A stretch of 64,000 bases of DNA, taken from Cardiocondyla obscurior. Taxonomy: Eukaryota; Arthropoda; Insecta; Hymenoptera; Formicidae. The DNA lies in assembly GCF_019399895.1 (NCBI RefSeq), contig NC_091884.1:1986501-2050500 (forward strand). Reading direction: 5' to 3'. The notes below the pieces were generated by a model that saw only the letters and a list, made by a program, of their open reading frames with translations, searched no databases and was not told where the DNA came from. Made by a program: the position numbers and the translations under genes. Below, piece after piece: positions 37,696 through 49,816 of this stretch (position 1 is the stretch's first letter; each line of letters opens with the position of its first letter).

Positions 37696-40409
37696 CGCGA
37701 CAAGGGCGTCGAAGAGCGTAAACTATTCGGAAACCCGCCGCGACGATCATCCACGGTGACTCCGCTTCGCGCCCGGCGTTCGGCGCCCGGCACATCTGCG
37801 TCGGTGGATGCGCGCCGCGACGCTCGTCGCGACGCTTCACGCTCGTACGCCCACGGCGAGATTTCACCAACGTTCGGAGAAGTACATTCTTAGATGGAAG
37901 GACCGTGTCCGCTTATCTCGGCTGTACGGTCGATAAGCCGGGAACGCCGCTTGAATCCGGATCGATGGCTGGGTAGTTTTGCCATTCTCGTTTCTGCAAA
38001 CTTGCGCTCAGCCCGGTGCCCAGCCAGGCTTCTTTGACGAAAAGCAAACAAGCACATTCTTCATTTATAAATAGTACATTAAAGAAAGAATATTTATATT
38101 AAAGCAACTGTAGAAATATTTATACATGTAATATTCGTACATGTAACTTCCGCTTATGTATGTAACTCTAAAATTCTATTACGTAAATACCGCATTTACA
38201 TATGTAATTATAAAATATGCTCATTTCTATTTTCTATTATACAATACCTGCGAGGCCAGCGGAAGCGCACCATTTTATCGATTATTTTTTAAAACTGGAT
38301 CAAGGCTGAGACTCAAAGCGATGAAAATTAAGCATTTCGAATCGTCTTCCGAGCTCTCCAAAGTTTTTCCTTTCTACAATCTAACCCCCGAGAGAGTCAT
38401 CGGGTGATATAACGTGCGCTCGTTAATTATCCGACAGGTTTCCTTGATGCACGCACACATTTCGCCTCCTCGTCTGTGAAGAAACAAGAAAACTATAATT
38501 ATTATCTAATCCTAGTATACTACTGTTATTACCGTTTGCCTCTTGAAAGAAAAAAAAAGACGGTGGATTTGTTATTCAAATGTAAAATCAGCGTGGACTT
38601 CTTTTCCTCCGAGCGATTCGAACGTGCGCTGCCATCATTAATTTCATGCTACCGCCACCTCACCGCGAAACGCTCAAACGTGTCAAGCGTCAACTAAGCG
38701 TCGATAAAATATTACAACGTGAGTTCTTACGTTACCGACCACCGACGATCAATTTAATCAGTTGAACACCGATGCGATCGAAAATTATCGATGATAATGT
38801 TATAAAATTATATACTCTGGCCTTCGGTTGCTAGGTTACCGCGTATCCGCGACACGTTTTACGCCACGTGCGTTTTCCATTCTCAATTAATTTGCATCGG
38901 AGCCTAATTGGACCGCCGGCGTAAACTAAGGTGCATCTGTAATGACAAACACGAGTATACAATTAGCTGAGCAATGAATTAGCAAATACTCGCGTGCCAC
39001 AAACGCGTCAAAGTCACGAGGAAGTAAAACGCAGCCGATTCTCGTGCCTCCGAAGTCGTTTTTTTCTCTGGTCTGCTCTTAGAATTATTGTTTTCTTATT
39101 ATTGTACGCTCTCGACTGTAAAGAGCTCGGACGGATATTTATTTGTTATCTTTTACAGGAGATATTTCAAGAGGCATTGAGAGAAACAGTCTTCGACCCG
39201 AGTCTCCCGGTAAAAATAAGACTGTTTGCGCAGCGCGTTATCAGATAAGAAGGATTATCGGTGGATCAATTAGTCGACGGAGCCCCTTTGTAATCTTATC
39301 GTCGAAACGATGGCAAATCTGCTGGTCTGTCGCGGAGGCGAATGCGATATCGCGAGGGGAATGAAAAAAAAACAAGACTAACCGCGCTCGAACATGCTGG
39401 GGGGCCCCCAGCAGAGGCAATTACGTGTGATTACGAGAGCACGACTTACGAAACGTTTACGATTGCACGATAAAACCACCACGTACGGCTACTATTTTCT
39501 TCTCGCAAACAGTACAGTGTCACCCGGGCTGACCGCAGTCGGTTTGCAGTTCCTGCCAGTTTGTGATTGCCGATCTTGCAGCGCCGACGAGGTAAATTCT
39601 CACGCCACGGAATCGCATTCTTGCTGGTAGCTGGCTCTTTGAATATAAATCCTCGGCCCCGGATTCTTCTCGTCGGGTCCACCAGTCTTCGTACCGAAAT
39701 CGGAGGAGGATCGCAACGCTAACCAGACGAATTGAAACGATCATTTTTTTTTTATTTTATTCAACGCGCCTCAAGTCCAGGGATATGTTGGTTTACATTG
39801 GGAATTCCCGAAATCGCCGAGGATGATTTTCTTCCTTTCCATTTATCCGCTTTTGTTGCTCTGTTTTGACGGGTTTCGTGCGCCTCGCGTTTCTCTGAAA
39901 CGTGAAACGGAAGTCCACGCTCAAACGGTGAGGGAGACCATGTTTTGTACATGCCCGTTCGTTCATGCGTAAATGCGCATGATCTTTCACTTTTCGCCGG
40001 ATGACGCAAGAATAATAATCGGTCGTTGCTATTTTGTCGCGCCCGCAGCCGTCGCACGTCGGCTGAGCGTGTCGCAACTCGCACATGTAGTCGTCGATAA
40101 CGAGTTCGACGTCAGTATGACATATGTCGCATCACGTGAGAGTCTTCAGCTGACGTGCACACATGCCTATGAAATTGTTCCGGATGTGTAGTCACGCGGA
40201 ATGAGACACATCCTGGCGGAAATTTTATATCGATCGTGATGAAGGGTACCATCCTGTCCTCTCGTCTCTTTCTCCCAAATTGCATGCAGACTGTATTAAA
40301 AGTATGAAGATAATAACGGAGCTTCCGTTCGTACATTTCCGTTCCTGATATTCAGAGTTTAAAGATTAATTTTGGTTTTATTTATTAATTTTCGCTATAT
40401 ATTTTCTAG
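37696..40409. promoter_or_regulatory. Divergent region, receptor module C / phosphoserine phosphatase
   Basis: 2.7 kb between head-to-head genes. The parts near 37.7-38.0 kb and 38.6-40.2 kb are CpG-rich. No coding exon was recognised. An acceptor (TTTTCTAG) sits immediately before the phosphatase ATG, so at least one non-coding phosphatase exon must lie in this block. Confidence 0.45.
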
Positions 40410-41448
40410 ATGAACAGCGTGGACGGAATAAAAGGCATATGGAGATCAGCGGACGCAGTAACATTCGACGTGGATTCCACCGTTATAACAGAAGAGGCAA
40501 TTGATGAACTTGCCAATTTCTGTGGAAAAGGAAAAGAAATTACCGAATTGTAAGTTCATCTCGTTTAAATTATTTTTACTTGGAATTTAAATCGTTGAAT
40601 TTTAAATATGCTTTTGTGAATCTAAAAAAAAAAATACTCTGACACTTTTCTAGAACAAGGCAAGCTATGCAGGGTGATATGACATTTCAGCAATCATTAT
40701 CTATAAGGCTAGGGATCATAAATCCAAGTTTAGAGCAAGTTAAAGAGTTCCTAAATACGCATCAACCAAAGTTCACTACTGGTATCAAGTAAGATACTCA
40801 AGATATTTGTGAATTAATAAATAAATTTACTTTAATATATTTTAAAAAGGTAAACTGTGTTTTAGAGAGTTAGTGTCCACATTGCAAGCTCGTGGGAAAC
40901 AAGTATTTCTTGTATCTGGAGGTTTTCGTTGTCTCATCACACCGATCGCTAAGCAGCTTAATATTCCACCTGAAAATATTTATGCCAACAGATTAAAGTT
41001 TTATTTCACAGGTAAATATATTTAAAAGATATTGTTATAGCTTTTTATATGGAATTACATGTTTGTAACTTCGTGAAAATATCGTAGGAGAGTATGCCGG
41101 ATTCGACGAAACTCAACCAACCTCTAAGAGTGGTGGCAAAGGTGAAGTAATAAGACGTCTTAAAGAAAAGGGCTTTAAAACTGTGGTACATATTGGCGAT
41201 GGTTCAACAGATTTAGAAGCCTCACCACCAGCAGATGCATTTATAGGTATATATATTGGAGACATAATTTCTAGTGTTATAACATTTCACATATTAAAAT
41301 AATTAAATTGCAAATCAAACTGTTTATTACTTTTCTATTTTTTTATTTTTTTATTACAGGATTCGGTGGAAACGTAATTAGGGAAAATGTAAAATCACGC
41401 GCGCAGTGGTTCGTCACAAATTTCGATGATCTCATAAAATATTTATAG
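40410..41448 (+). CDS. aay: Phosphoserine phosphatase
   Basis: Cytosolic HAD-family enzyme for the last step of serine synthesis, hydrolysing phosphoserine to serine. Exons: 40410-40549, 40654-40788, 40866-41011, 41088-41246, 41360-41448; the frame closes at 222 residues (human 225). Motif I is FDVDSTVITEE with the nucleophile Asp and second Asp of DxDST at about residues 20-22; motif II is FLVSGGF; motif III is the downstream Lys (SGGKGEV); motif IV is HIGDGSTDLEA. No catalytic residue is missing. The ATG follows directly on a splice acceptor, so the 5' UTR is spliced. The symbol is that of the Drosophila orthologue (astray). Confidence 0.95.
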
Positions 41449-42002
41449 CTATATAATGTTGTTATAAAGACAAAGTTTTAATTTTTTAGTCGAAATATTT
41501 TATATATGAATATATGTTAGTCAAAATATATATAAAAAAAAAAAATATTAAATCTGTCTTAAGAAAGAGAATAGTTACAAGGTGCAGATTGATCTAAAAA
41601 TTAAATTTCAGATATTAATATCAGCATTGTCTTGAAAATCGTGAGCAATTCATAAATAACTTTTTATTCTACACAGTACATGAAATATACTATTACCTTT
41701 TTGCAACAGTTCTTGAAATCATGTGTCATCTAGGTATATAACATTTTTTTAATCAATAATTATTACAATATAATAACTTTGTTACAATTCTATAATTATT
41801 TATAACCCTATACATAATTACATTGCAAAATATGTGTATAAAATTGCTTTTTTGCTGCCGTTATCGGTAAATCGAACAAACAATAAACCCGACGAAAACT
41901 ATGATAAAACGTGACAAAATAAATAAAATATTTATACGTTCAAAATATCGATTGCCACAAACCTGAACTATTTTTAGCCACCATGATATAATTGACAACA
42001 AA
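41449..42002. other. Convergent 3' flanks, phosphoserine phosphatase / UBE4A
   Basis: 555 AT-rich bases between two converging stop codons, presumably both 3' UTRs. No coding potential or structured repeat was seen. Confidence 0.6.
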
Positions 42003-45000
42003 TTATGTATTAGTCCTTAATGCTTTCTCAAGTTTTCTCTGTGAAATCCACTCTTGTATCTTTTGTTGTAGTTCAATATTCGATTTTACCATATCCATAG
42101 TAAGTGGAGATCGATTAAAAGGATCAGTTTGATCGCTTAGCAAATGTCTAAAAAATATTTGTGAAATTTTTTAATACAATTCTTGTATTAAATGTAACTC
42201 GTATATTATAATATACCTTGCTATAGTTTGACGATCAATAGTTATTTTCGACGACGGCAAAATAACTGGATCCGTCATAATAGTTGACATAATTGGATCT
42301 AAAAACTCATCGGGAACGCCTGTCAAAATTTCTTCTTCCTCTCGTTTCAGAGTGGCAGCTTCTTCCACGCTTTTTGCAAATTGATCCAAATCACCCAAGA
42401 TTCCCACGCCACCAATACGAACTGTGATACACAAAATGTTTATTTTCTTCCGACATAAACTATCATAAAAAACAATATTAACAAATTCCTTACCGAGCAC
42501 ATTGTCCGCAAGTTTAAATAAATCTGGACTATATGATCGTCCGTCTTGAGACACGGCAAGTGTAAAACTTTCATTTTTACTTAAATTAATGTAGATTTCG
42601 CATATATTTAACACCAAATTCGCAGGATTGAATGCATATTCTTTTTGATCGTTCACCTGAAATTATATAAAAATATAAATTTACAGAGTATTGTTTTTTC
42701 ATTTATTTAACGTATGTATTATTTCTAGATTTTAAAATTACCTTAAAATTTTTTTTATTCGGTCCTACTAGTTGTAATAATAAATAATTGAGCATGGAAG
42801 CAATACGATCCACCATAGTTGGATGGCAGAAAATCGACTTTATTTCAGTAGTTAACATTTTTATCGTTTTTATAGTTTTTCTACCTAGAATATTATCAAA
42901 ACGAGCAATCATACCAATATGCTGAAGATACGCAGCTTGTTGCTCGCGTTCATTTGGTGGCAATTTATTCCATTCTCCACTTTCCCTATAAAAAAAAAAA
43001 AAAAAAATTAATGCAAGTTTATTATAAAGTGTTACAGAAGTATTTTATTTAATATGACACACACACACACACAAATAGAAAGTAATAATTTTATACTCTA
43101 ACGTATTTTTAAAAATACCTAGCTTGAAGCATTTGCCTTAATTGTGCCATATTTGATAAGGCTTCGTCTAAAAGAAATACAGCATCATTCATTAATAAAT
43201 TAATGAAACGCAGAAACAAAGGTGGTTGAACCGCTTCCATGTTGCTCTCCGCTTCTTGAGCTAAAGTACTGCGAATTATATCAGATACTTTAATACTATC
43301 AAATTAAACATAGAATATATTACGCAAAAGTGATTACGTATATAATTATGCTTACATAAAGTTATTACGATGGTCGGTAAGTTTCCACAAATAATCCATA
43401 ACAACGTACATTGGACGACGATAGTTGAATTTTTGCTCGAATTGTACACTTTGCCCAGTCATTTCGATACTTACAAACACTTGCAGCAAGTTAACAATTA
43501 TCTGCTCGTAAATAAAACGGCATATCAGAAACGATTTATTATACGTCTTTTTGATAATAGACGTTAAGTAGAATTTTACTCACATGCTGTCTATGTGGGT
43601 GAGTGAGGAACAGTTGTTCTCTATGGAATGTTCCTAAATTTGGTGTTGGTGGAACAACGCTCTCGTCTACAGTCGGCAAAAGTGCTTCCAGACTCTCGGT
43701 TAAACGCGCGCGTAAGTGAGGATTGTAGAGACGATGCCGAGACTCCATCAAAACTATAATCTGAAGAAAATCGCATATAACTTAATGATCGCGATAAGAG
43801 TACAGTTTGTTCTATCTTGACTTACCTCCGTCAAAATCGGATTCAAAAAATCGATACCCTGTTCCTCGAATGTGTTTGGACTTAAACGACGTAAGAAGCA
43901 CAAGAATCCAATGGTATTCTCCACTACGAACTCCGGAATGCATCTATATATTAATTTTTTAATTAATTTGATTTATATTTTATTTCTATTGCAGTTTTAA
44001 ATATACTAGACGTTTACTCTCGTTTGGCACGAACTCACGAAGCGAGAGAATACGCGTTGCAGAAAAAAAGGTAACGATAAAAGCGATTTTATTCTTAATA
44101 CAAATTATTTTAGATAAGATTTAACATACCTTAACGTAATTGGAACAGTTTCTGATAACGGGAATGTAACAGGTATATATTGTTTTGGAGCATAATCTTG
44201 TTTGTCTTCTTCTTCGGTTACATTATATAAATTTACTTGTATCAACCAAAATGCTGTCATCGCGTGAAATTTGGACAAGTGTTTTAACATTTCCGGCACC
44301 AACAAGCTCGCTTTAAGAGATAGATACCTAAAAAAAAAAAAAAAAAGTACTTTAGAATGAAATTAAAACGGCAATTATTTTTTTCAGTAGTAATTAATTT
44401 CCCGTAAATGTATGTGTGAGTGGAATAAGTAAAGTGTATTATATACTTCATCATTTCGGCTTCCATTCGTTGTGTAATGAGCTCTAGAACCTCTGAACTG
44501 CCACCAGTTTGAGCATCGTTGTAAGCTCTTTGTATCCTAGCCAAATCTTGATTCGTTCTGTTAAATTAAAAAATAATGACGCTCAAGTATTAAAATAAAT
44601 TGTTCCAAAAATTATAGAATTAATTGTTATTAGCTTACTTTAAAAATTTATCTAAAACAACTCTATAACCAAGATCTAACGCACGATGTGTTAAAAAAAA
44701 GCATTCCGTTATAAATCCAAATGAATCCGACACTGGTCGACTTTCGCCTTCTGGGGTCGGTACTAAACATGTCTCTGAGCTTAATCCTTTCATATGCAAA
44801 CCACGTCGTAGACTTTCAGGATCATCTTCTGCCTAAAAATATACACGCGTAAAAAAACAGTCAATTACTCATATAAAACTATCAATAAATATCGTATATC
44901 AGATTTTTTAATTCTTAAAAAATTCTACCTCCACTGTGCAGTATGTGGGATCAATTTTCGGTACTTTGGTATCGTTCAGTTTAGCGCAAAAAGGTTGACA

Positions 45001-46321
45001 AAAACGTAATAATACATTGCCAACGTTCAGCATAAAACCATCCGACACGCATAGTACACCTAATAATCCCATTTCCATATGAGAGTTCCAAAGTTTTCCT
45101 CTATTTGCATTTGTATGAAGACAGTTACCCAACCATTGTAAAGTCAAATGACGAACTTCTACTGAACATTTCAACAAGGAGTGAAAAACCTTGTATAAAG
45201 CTTCACTTAAGCTATCCAGGGCTATCCATATGGTGCTTTCCATGACTGTATTTGACTATAAAATTTTATATAATAATTTATAAAATCATGTGTGACTTAA
45301 AAAAAAATTTTGCTAATAAAAAAACGTTGACATACTTGCTGTAGAGGTTTATCAAAAAGATCATACGGATCTTTGGCTGTTTTTGGTAAACAGCTTATGC
45401 TAAAAAGTGCTCCCAACAAAGTATCTGAATATGCACAGCCTTGATTATTCTTTGGTGTGCTGTGGTGAACTATTAATTTTGCCAATGGTTCAATAGTGCA
45501 AAATATATTTAATAGAGCAAACCACTGTTGGCGAAAAGTGAATAGATTGCTTTGAGTCACTTCCTTGTGAACAATATCAAGAATTGGAGAGAATGACTTC
45601 TCAATTATATTTTCTACATTGCTTTCCTGATTTGCCTCTTCTACTATGCCACTAACAAATGATGATAATTCCGATTTTGATGTAGCATTATCCATAAATA
45701 AAGCAACAAACTGGCTGTAAACCTGTAAAATGCATAAAAATTAATTAATTATTTTGCTTTGTATTGTAAATAACATTTTTTTAATTTATTTTATCACAAA
45801 ATCAGTGTATTAAAATCTGTTACCTCTTGATATTGAAATAAATCTGGCTCCTGTAAGGCTGTGTTGGCGTTTCGCAGTACAATCTGGCATGCGTTTCTCA
45901 CAGTATCCTCCAAACCACCGTTTATCTGATACTGTTTCAAACGACAGTAGCACTCGTAAAGATAGGTTATTACTTGCGTCTCCACGATATGGCTGTTGAT
46001 TGCGTCTTGCAACTTGGGCTTCGGCTCCTGCAGCAACAGACGCTCGAAAACGGCGTGTTCCATCGAATCAGCCTCGACGTACACCAAGGAGTCGTCGTCA
46101 CGGTGCAACGTCAAACCGAACACGTGTGCCATGAGTTGATCAATCTTGCTGTCGAGGTCCGTCGACACCGTCGTGTTCTCGGGCACATCTTTAATCGCGC
46201 CCGGCGACTCGATTTCCGCGTAATTTGCGTTATCGGCGCTGTGCTGCGAGGAGAATGAGACAGCATCATTGTCCGTGGAGAACAGTCCGGCGAACGGGTT
46301 GCCCCTTATGTTGTTACACAT
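42003..46321 (-). CDS. UBE4A: Ubiquitin conjugation factor E4 A (U-box ligase)
   Basis: U-box E3/E4 enzyme that extends ubiquitin chains. Exons in transcript order: 45824-46321, 45336-45722, 44929-45255, 44639-44832, 44447-44557, 44130-44327, 43826-43943, 43584-43760, 43356-43501, 43119-43268, 42742-42985, 42494-42656, 42217-42421, 42003-42147. They sum to 3,063 bases, giving 1,020 residues (human 1,066). The N-terminus has the UBE4A-specific NPFAGLF motif. The Ufd2 core shows FEQKFNYRRPMY, PPLFLRFINLLMNDAVFLLDEAL and SMLNYLLLQLVGP. The C-terminal U-box reads DEFLDPIMSTIMTDPVILPSS then ARHLLSDQTDPFNRSPLT. UBE4A rather than UBE4B is chosen from the N-terminus and core. The intron at 42422-42493 is only 72 bases and open in frame. 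Confidence 0.95.
43057..43073. repeat. AC dinucleotide microsatellite
   Basis: About eight AC repeats inside a UBE4A intron. Confidence 0.8.
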
Positions 46322-46763
46322 GATTGCAGTCCTTTTTTATCACTGCGAGATCTCCGCCACGTACATGATTAAATTGCGAGCGTACCGACGTTCCGCGTCA
46401 TCGTGTCATTCGGTTTCGAGGTACGAACAAGTCTTCTCACGATGACAGAAAACTCGGGAACGAGGAAGTACCGTTCCTTTCCTTTCCTCGAACACGAGAG
46501 ATATTCGAAGAATGCGGAGCAAGAGCAACGACAGCGCACCATAAAATTATGTGGCAAATCGCTCAAACTTGTAGAAGTGCCGTAGAATTGTCGATAAAAA
46601 ATAAAACTGTACTACCCACTATACTCTTGGTTCAGAAAAAATAGTAGGTTAAGATTCGGCAGGTCGGAGCAGGTCGGAATTAGTTTAAACCAAGTTGTTT
46701 TCTTCAAAAAAGAAATAGCAATTATGTTTTAGCTGTGAAATAATACGATTCTGTGCGGGGAAA
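46322..46763. promoter_or_regulatory. Divergent promoter, UBE4A / mRpS35
   Basis: 442 bases between head-to-head start codons, CpG-rich on the UBE4A side. It is the shortest divergent interval in the window, so a shared bidirectional promoter is likely. No TATA box was seen. Confidence 0.6.
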
Positions 46764-47960
46764 ATGTTGTTCCTGAAACGTGGATTCAATGCGAGCTTCG
46801 CGCAAGGTTTGCCGAAAGCGTCGAGACCCCTTGCAGCTTATTCCTCGGAGTCGCAGGAAACAACAAGTTTGTATAAATTTTTTATCTTTTAAAGCTTTTC
46901 TTTTTTTTTTTTAAAAGTAATAAATCAATTTTAATTGAATTTTATTTAACGCAACAAATGACGATATATTATTTTTATTATCAGAGTTTCGAGTGCTGGA
47001 ACTTTATTCAAAGTATAAAAAGCCCATGCAAGAGAAACGAAAGATGCAAAAAATTAAAGTACCACCTGCGAGAGCAACACAGATGCCCATCGACCAAGAC
47101 TGGCCTTCGGCCTGGCCTGGTGCCCGAACTTTTCATCCAGGTTCCGTACCTCTTCCTTTACGCCAAGGATATGTAACGAAAGGCGTACCACCGGGCAAGT
47201 ACGCCAATGCCGAGCTCATGAAAATACCAAACTTTCTACATCTCACACCGCCGGCGATACAGCGGCATTGCGAAGCGCTGAAGCAATTCTGTACCGAGTG
47301 GCCAGTCGGTTTGGAAACCGAGGAGAAATGCGTGAAACACTTTCCCATTGAAATTATAACGTCCGATTACTGCTACTCGTCTCCTAGTATAAGAGATCCA
47401 CTCTCTAGGATCGTGAGCTTGCGAGTTAAGCTGTCCTCTCTTCACTTAGATACTCACGCCAAGGATAAGCTGCTGCGATTACTGGGAGACAAATACAATC
47501 CAGAAACTGATTTAATAACGATTACTGCTGATAGGTGCCCTACTAGAAAGCAGAATTTAGAATATGTATGGTATCTTCTCACGGCAGTGTACCATGAATC
47601 CTGGGTGAGTAATAAATTAATGTTAATAAATAAATATGTACAGATTATTATGCATAATTTACGAGTTTGGCGAGTGACACGAGATCTTACTTACAGAGAG
47701 TAGAACCGTGGGAAGCTGAGAAATCGATAGCAGATATGGAATATTACGATTGGGACATCAATCAGAGCCGCATAAGTCTAGTAACGATGTACAAATGGCC
47801 AGAATCGCCGACTGATTACGATTACGAGACCATTCCGAACGCAACGGAATATAAAGTGGCGGTGTCAGACCTGATAAACAACGGTGAAGATCAATACGCT
47901 ATCAATAAGTATAAAGAAGCTGTTAAAAATTTATTAAATCTTAAATGTAATAAAAGTTAA
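46764..47960 (+). CDS. mRpS35: Mitochondrial small-subunit ribosomal protein S35
   Basis: Component of the mitochondrial 28S ribosomal subunit. Exons: 46764-46866, 46985-47604, 47697-47960; the frame closes at 328 residues, near the animal norm. The first exon encodes an Arg/Lys/Ser-containing, acid-free presequence (MLFLKRGFNASFAQGLPKAS), fitting mitochondrial import. The body has PIDQDWPSAWPGARTFHP, PNFLHLTPPAIQRHCEALK, and DTHAKDKLLRLLGDKYN, all typical of S35. The start is the first in-frame ATG. An AATAAA overlaps the last codons. Confidence 0.92.
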
Positions 47961-48444
47961 ATCTTAAATATCGTATAAAACTTTGTTATATTAGAAGTCA
48001 AATTGGATCGTCTTAACCAACGTTATTTATTGACCTGCAAGCGATGTCCTATTTGGAAGCTTAATTTGCCGTGTAATAATTTTATGCTCGTTGGCTGTCA
48101 CGACTGGCATGCCAATGTAGCCCCGGCATTACATTTCGCCGACAAAAGTATTCGAATTTGCCACAATTTGAATATAACGTTAACAACTGGAACGTACAAA
48201 AAAGTTAACCGGAAATGCTCGTTATAGTATTTTCTTCTCGGTATTTATATATTCGTCGAATACATTAAATTGCGCATTGTGACTTCGCGACGCGAAGTGA
48301 AAACTTCAACTAGAAGAGTCACGTTAAGTTCTTTTTTTTTTTTTATAACGTATTGGAACAATAACTTTTTAAAATGTGCTGAAAATTTTGTCCCGTGTAT
48401 CAACGCGCACGATACAGTTTCTCGACAGCCACTCGGGATATAAA
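47961..48444. other. Gap between mRpS35 and the small downstream gene
   Basis: Contains a 74-codon open frame without an ATG start (48003-48227) that has no recognisable domain. This is probably the mRpS35 3' UTR plus the promoter of the next gene. Confidence 0.45.
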
Positions 48445-49069
48445 ATGTTGAAGATTACTTTGCTCCTTGGTGCGTTCGACATCGTTCGATGCGAGATGCA
48501 GACAACGAGATTGGAAAGGACCGTGAGCGAGGCACCGTCTTGCAGCAATCCGCCCCTCTGTCATTTATCGGATACTCACAAGACGGAGCCAAGGAGCATA
48601 TCATTTCTACCTTATCAAAATTCGCCGGACATACGCAAGCAACAATTAATTCAACGCAGTTATTACAGTGGATTCGGTTCGTCCACATCGCCAGCTTATT
48701 ATCAGTAAGTGAATATGATTTACATTTAAACAATCGCAGCAAGTCGGCTCCAGTTACAGTTTTCGTTCACAAATTATATACATTTTAGCGCATTTGATCC
48801 TATTAGCGTGCTGGCGTCATTGGCATTCTTGGCATTTCTGTTACAATCATTCGCTACGCTTTTTGACCGTTCAAGATCGATCCTGCCAACGATAATTAGT
48901 GGTCGGCAATCAGCCGTGAAACTTCCGGAAATTTCGGAACACATGTCGCACGCCTTACAAGATTACGTGAGTATTCTAAAATTAAATATTAGCTGAGTGA
49001 TGAACAATAAGAGTGTAATGAGCGTGATATTTTCAGGAAAATCTCAATGAAGACTTGAAGAAAAAATAA
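48445..49069 (+). CDS. Small unrecognised secreted or membrane protein
   Basis: I do not recognise this gene. Exons 48445-48704, 48789-48966 and 49037-49069 are joined by consensus donors (GTAAGT, GTGAGT) and acceptors (TTTTAG, TTTCAG), and the frame closes at 156 residues. The start ATG is chosen because it opens a signal-peptide-like segment (MLKITLLLGAFDIVRC). The middle is polar, with two Cys (CSNPPLC). The second exon carries a hydrophobic segment beginning FDPISVLASLAFLAFLL, long enough for a membrane helix, then an amphipathic end. The tail is charged (ENLNEDLKKK). Three clean splice junctions in one frame argue that it is real. A membrane-anchored or secreted small insect protein is the likely class; function unknown. 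Confidence 0.7.
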
Positions 49070-49816
49070 TAATTCGACGTTTTTTTTTTTTTACATACAC
49101 AGCGATTTTCGGTTTTTTTAATCTACGAGCGGTCTTTAAAAATTTCCGTAAATAATTTATTCTTTCTTTAATTACATAAATCTAATCGATATTCTCTACA
49201 CAGCAGAAACTTTATTGTCAATACATATAAAAGCTAATTTAACTTTTGTATTAACTTTTACGCAACTAATTAAATATAAGTTTGATACACAAAACATTTT
49301 AATAATAAAAATGCACTCTCTTTTTCTTTCTCTTTGGCAATGGAAATTATATCAAATATAATTTGTATTATTATGCATAAATTATACAATTTCCAAAGTC
49401 GTTAATAAATGCAGTTTGAAACAGTTCGTTTACAATTTGTCTGTGTCGTCAGTCTTATAGAAATTCATTAAGAAATTATATCAAGCTCAAATTTATGATA
49501 CATCTTACAATTATGAAATTTGTCATTTTTTTTTATTTTCTAAATATTTACAGAGAAAGAGAGAGATGTTGCTTGCACAATTACATGTATATATATCTTT
49601 TCTCGCACTAAGCCAAAAAGAAACATACATAGGTAACATTAAAAGTAGTTATTTTGTTATACTTGACTTTACCTTTTTAAACGCATATGGTCAATAATAT
49701 CTAATATATTTAAAATCTCGTATCTGTTTAAAAAAAAGATCTTATTACTTAACGCAATGTTCGAGGGATCGTCATCTATCCAATCTTGCGTCCCGGTACC
49801 AAACTTCCATCTGCTA
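49070..49816. other. Convergent 3' flanks, small gene / kinesin-8
   Basis: AT-rich, with several T runs. No coding potential seen. Confidence 0.55.

Noticed and set aside
48003..48227. 74-codon frame after mRpS35
   Set aside because: No ATG start, no splice partners, no recognisable features; treated as 3' UTR or intergenic.
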